A stretch of DNA of 7,010 bases from Clostridiales bacterium. GTDB lineage: Bacteria > Bacillota > Clostridia > Peptostreptococcales > BM714. The notes below the pieces were generated by a model that made no database searches, was not told the DNA's origin, and was given only the letters and a program-made list of their open reading frames with translations. This document shows, piece after piece, positions 4,661-7,010 of this stretch. The first letter of the stretch is position 1; every line of letters starts with the position of its first letter. The DNA is taken from NCBI GenBank assembly GCA_002869095.1, contig PKTO01000008.1:1-7010 (forward strand). The letters are read 5' to 3'. Made by a program: the position numbers and the translations under genes.

Positions 4661-5755
4661 GTGAGTCTCGAGGACAAAAACGGCAATTTTGTCGCCAGGG
4701 GCTACATAGGCAGGCAGAACAAGGGGCTTGGATGGGTGCTTTCCAGGAAGGAGAAAGAGGCGATTGACGAATCCTTTTTTTTCAACAAAATCGCAGCTGC
4801 CTTGGGCAGGAGAAGCCGCTATTTCTCGGACGACCAAACAACCGCATTCAGGATTTTCAACGGAGAGGGAGACGGCATAGGGGGAATGAGCATAGACTGG
4901 TACGATGGCTATTGCCTGATAAACTGGTACAGCCTTGGAATCTACAGCTTTAAAGAAACAATAGTCGAGGCTCTTTCCTCGATGACCGCAGCAAAGGGAA
5001 TATATGAAAAAAAGAGGTTTGATTCGGGAGGGAAATATGTGCCTGATGACGACTTCGTGAAGGGGGAGCGGCCCGATTTCCCGCTGCTTGTCAAAGAAAA
5101 CGGGATCAGATATGCCGTCTATTTGAATGAGGGGGCGATGACCGGAATCTTCCTCGACCAGAGAGATGTAAGACGACGGCTGAAAGATGCATACGCAAAG
5201 GGGAAGACCGTGTTGAACACATTCTCGTACACGGGAGCCTTTTCTGTTGCGGCGGCGCTGGGCGGCGCAAAAAAGACTGTGAGCGTCGATCTTGCCAACA
5301 GGAGCCTCGAAAGGACCAGGGAGCAGTTTGAACTCAACGGACTGGGAGACGAGGACCGTGAGATAGTGGTCGACGATGTCTTCAAGTACTTCAAAAAGGC
5401 CGAGAAAAGAGGGCTTCTTTTCGATGTTGTCGTTTTGGACCCGCCGAGCTTTGCCAGGTCCAAGGACCATGTTTTCAGCGCGCCCAGGGACTACGGAAAG
5501 CTGGTTTCACAGGCGGCAGCCCTGCTTGAGGACGGCGGCGTGCTTTTGGCATCCACGAATTGCGCAACGATCGACATGCAAAGGTTCAAGGAAATGGTAA
5601 AGGAAGGATTCAGGGATGCCAAGATGGATTTTTCTGTCTTGGAAGAGCATGCGCTTCCGGAAGACTTCAAAACATGCGAAGAATACAGGGAAAGCAGCTA
5701 TCTGAAGGTGCTCTTCATAAAGGCGGCAAGAATTAACAGAAGGCGAATGGAATGA
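4661..5755 (+). CDS. RlmI-family (COG1092) class I SAM-dependent rRNA cytosine-C5 methyltransferase, main reading frame
   Basis: The uninterrupted frame has 364 codons from GTG 4661; with the upstream part from TTG 4541 it would be about 404, the normal family length. E. coli RlmI makes 5-methylcytosine in 23S rRNA; the target position here is not established. The end of the PUA domain (residues 1-30, with GYIGRQNKGLGWVLS) is followed by the EEHGM-like middle region (NGIRYAVYLNEGAMTGIFLDQRD, 148-169), SAM motif I (VLNTFSYTGAFSVAAALGG, 184-202), acidic Asp210, DDVF (238-241), the catalytic-loop motif VVLDPPSFARSK (257-268) and STNC near the end. GTG 4661 has GAGGAAGGG six bases upstream, so re-initiation there is possible, but the product would lack the first half of the PUA domain. 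The catalytic domain is complete and shows no further damage. Confidence 0.9.
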   Translation: MSLEDKNGNFVARGYIGRQNKGLGWVLSRKEKEAIDESFFFNKIAAALGRRSRYFSDDQTTAFRIFNGEGDGIGGMSIDWYDGYCLINWYSLGIYSFKETIVEALSSMTAAKGIYEKKRFDSGGKYVPDDDFVKGERPDFPLLVKENGIRYAVYLNEGAMTGIFLDQRDVRRRLKDAYAKGKTVLNTFSYTGAFSVAAALGGAKKTVSVDLANRSLERTREQFELNGLGDEDREIVVDDVFKYFKKAEKRGLLFDVVVLDPPSFARSKDHVFSAPRDYGKLVSQAAALLEDGGVLLASTNCATIDMQRFKEMVKEGFRDAKMDFSVLEEHALPEDFKTCEEYRESSYLKVLFIKAARINRRRME

Positions 5756-5789
5756 CGGTATCAATTGGGACAAATCCGTATTTTTAATT

Positions 5790-5823
5790 TTGTAAAATAT
5801 AATGAAAACAATTAATATATAAT
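5790..5823 (+). promoter_or_regulatory. AT-rich promoter region of the aminotransferase gene
   Basis: Two perfect TATAAT hexamers lie 20 bp apart (5798-5803 and 5818-5823) in a very AT-rich stretch. A TTGTAA (5790-5795) with 17-bp spacing to TAATAT (5813-5818) is a third possible arrangement. Which box is used cannot be decided by eye, but a promoter here would give the aminotransferase its own transcript with a leader of roughly 70-95 bases. No convincing terminator was seen between the rRNA methyltransferase stop and this point. Confidence 0.5.
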
Positions 5824-5902
5824 GTACAATAGAAAGAAACATTCATACCCTTTGGAAAATCGGTTTGTCAAAGATCGATGGGAGTGTGGACGGGAGGGAA
5901 AA

Positions 5903-7010
5903 ATGAAAAGGCAAAAATATGCAAAAAGAATGAAAAGAATGGAATCGAAGGAAATGAAAGAGATTCTGGAACTGGCGGATGTTCCTGGACTTATTTCATT
6001 TGCGGGAGGACTCCCGGCACCGGAACTTTTCCCGATAGAGGAATTGAAGGCGTCCTCAATCGAGGTTTTGGACAGTGTTGGCAGAAAGGCCCTGCAGTAC
6101 AATGACCCGGTTGGATACGGGCCTCTAAGAGAATGGGTAGCCAAGCGTATGGAGACGGTTGACGTAAGCGTGGAAGCCAAGGATATCCTCATAACAAGCG
6201 GTTCACAGCAGGGGCTGGATTTTGCCGGAAAGGTGTTTCTTGACGAAGGGGACATTGTTCTTTGCGAAAGCCCAAGCTACCTAGGGGCGATAAATGCATT
6301 GGGAGCTTATGAGTGTGATTTCCTTGAGGTTCCGACTGACGATGATGGAATGATCATAGCGGAGCTTGAAAAAATTGCGGCTTCAAACGAAAAAATCAAA
6401 TTGGTTTACGTAATACCCGAATTTCAAAATCCGACAGGCAAGACATGGTCCAACAAAAGAAGAGAAGAATTCATGGAAGTCATAGAAAAATACGGTTTGA
6501 TTGTTCTGGAAGACAACCCATACGGCGAACTGAGGTATGGAGGAGAATCCAAGAAGAGCCTCAAGTCCATGGACAAGAGCGACAGGGTCGTTTATCTGGG
6601 AACTTTCTCAAAGATACTTTCTCCGGGAATCAGAATCGGCTGGGTTTGTGCAGGAGAGGATATAATGGACAAGTTTGTAAAGGTAAAGCAACGTTCCGAT
6701 GTCCATACCAATTCGGTCTCACAGATGGAAGTGGCGAATTTTCTTGATAACAACGACATTGACGAGCACATATCCAAGATCAAGGAATTGTATGGAAACA
6801 GGCGGGATCTGATGCTTGAAACAATAGACGAGTGCTTTCCCGAAGGAGTGGACATCACAAGGCCTGACGGAGGACTTTTCCTCTGGGCTGTTCTGCCGGA
6901 AAAGATTGACACTAAGGAAATGCTGAAAAAGGCTGTTGAAAAGAATGTGGGATATGTTCCGGGCGGAGCGTTTTTTCCAAACGGAGGCAATAAAAATACA
7001 ATGAGGCTCA
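5903..7010 (+). CDS. PLP-dependent aminotransferase, fold type I (LysN/MocR C-domain-like), 3' end outside window
   Basis: The first 369 residues of a cytoplasmic PLP aminotransferase are visible and the frame is open at the window end. Conserved parts in order: ISFAGGLPAPELFP (31-44), ALQYNDPVGYGPLREW (63-78), the phosphate-cup TSGSQQGLD (98-106), Tyr126 in ESPSYLGA, FQNPTG with Asn176 contacting the cofactor ring, EDNPYGELRY with Asp204 and Tyr207, and GTFSKILSPGIRIGW with Lys237 as the Schiff-base lysine and Arg244 for the phosphate. The expected substrate-carboxylate Arg is Arg368 in NTMRL at the very end. This wording is typical of the 2-aminoadipate/aromatic/branched-chain aminotransferase group (COG1167 without the GntR DNA-binding domain), so the exact amino acid is not certain. 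The start is fixed by GGGAGG five bases before the ATG, and there is no room for a regulator domain upstream. About 30 residues are likely missing. Confidence 0.95.
   Translation, partial: MKRQKYAKRMKRMESKEMKEILELADVPGLISFAGGLPAPELFPIEELKASSIEVLDSVGRKALQYNDPVGYGPLREWVAKRMETVDVSVEAKDILITSGSQQGLDFAGKVFLDEGDIVLCESPSYLGAINALGAYECDFLEVPTDDDGMIIAELEKIAASNEKIKLVYVIPEFQNPTGKTWSNKRREEFMEVIEKYGLIVLEDNPYGELRYGGESKKSLKSMDKSDRVVYLGTFSKILSPGIRIGWVCAGEDIMDKFVKVKQRSDVHTNSVSQMEVANFLDNNDIDEHISKIKELYGNRRDLMLETIDECFPEGVDITRPDGGLFLWAVLPEKIDTKEMLKKAVEKNVGYVPGGAFFPNGGNKNTMRL

Noticed and set aside
4577..5470. A 297-codon open frame on the minus strand.
   Set aside because: It lies opposite the rRNA methyltransferase, whose motifs are unmistakable; the minus frame has no recognisable domain and no ribosome site context. 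It is a shadow of the coding strand.
5841..5902. A riboswitch or attenuator in the aminotransferase leader.
   Set aside because: Only a short CTTTG/CAAAG pairing could be found; no known riboswitch core, T-box sequence or terminator was recognised.

Overview
The window looks like chromosomal DNA from a low-to-moderate GC Gram-positive anaerobe of the class Clostridia. The signs are AAGGAGG-type ribosome binding sites, TTG/GTG start codons, two Gram-positive-style lipoproteins, and an RlmI-family methyltransferase whose wording (for example YIGRQNKGLGWVLS) matches the clostridial branch of that family as I remember it. This is inference from gene style; no rRNA or marker gene is present to place it more closely.

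Layout. (1) Bases 1-273 are the C-terminal end of a peptide methionine sulfoxide reductase A (+). (2) Bases 274-860 hold no confident gene. They contain degenerate 7-bp repeat tracts at both ends in opposite orientation, an unassigned middle segment and a rho-independent terminator at 631-670. (3) Bases 861-1895 (-) encode a lipoprotein with a DUF3298-like C-terminal region. (4) Divergent from it, 2113-2772 (+) encodes a small zinc-ribbon class I SAM methyltransferase. (5) Bases 2792-3310 (-) encode a second, small lipoprotein. It converges on the methyltransferase gene, and the two appear to share a terminator hairpin that contains the methyltransferase stop codon. (6) Divergent again, 3431-4501 (+) encodes an exported protein with a large extracytoplasmic domain and a three-helix C-terminal membrane anchor. 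(7) Bases 4541-5755 (+) hold an RlmI/COG1092-type rRNA methyltransferase gene cut by an in-frame TGA at 4595-4597. (8) Bases 5903-7010 (+) encode a fold-type I PLP aminotransferase related to LysN and the MocR C-terminal domain, running off the window end.

The genes do not form one recognisable pathway. Two divergent lipoprotein/other pairs, one convergent pair and a rightward run (membrane protein, rRNA methyltransferase, aminotransferase) are typical of a housekeeping/envelope neighbourhood. I found no CRISPR array, transposase, toxin-antitoxin pair, defence gene, tRNA or rRNA, and no strong case for a new multi-gene system. The most notable points are the in-frame TGA that removes the start of the rRNA methyltransferase, and the heptamer repeat tracts flanking the gene-poor segment at 281-854.
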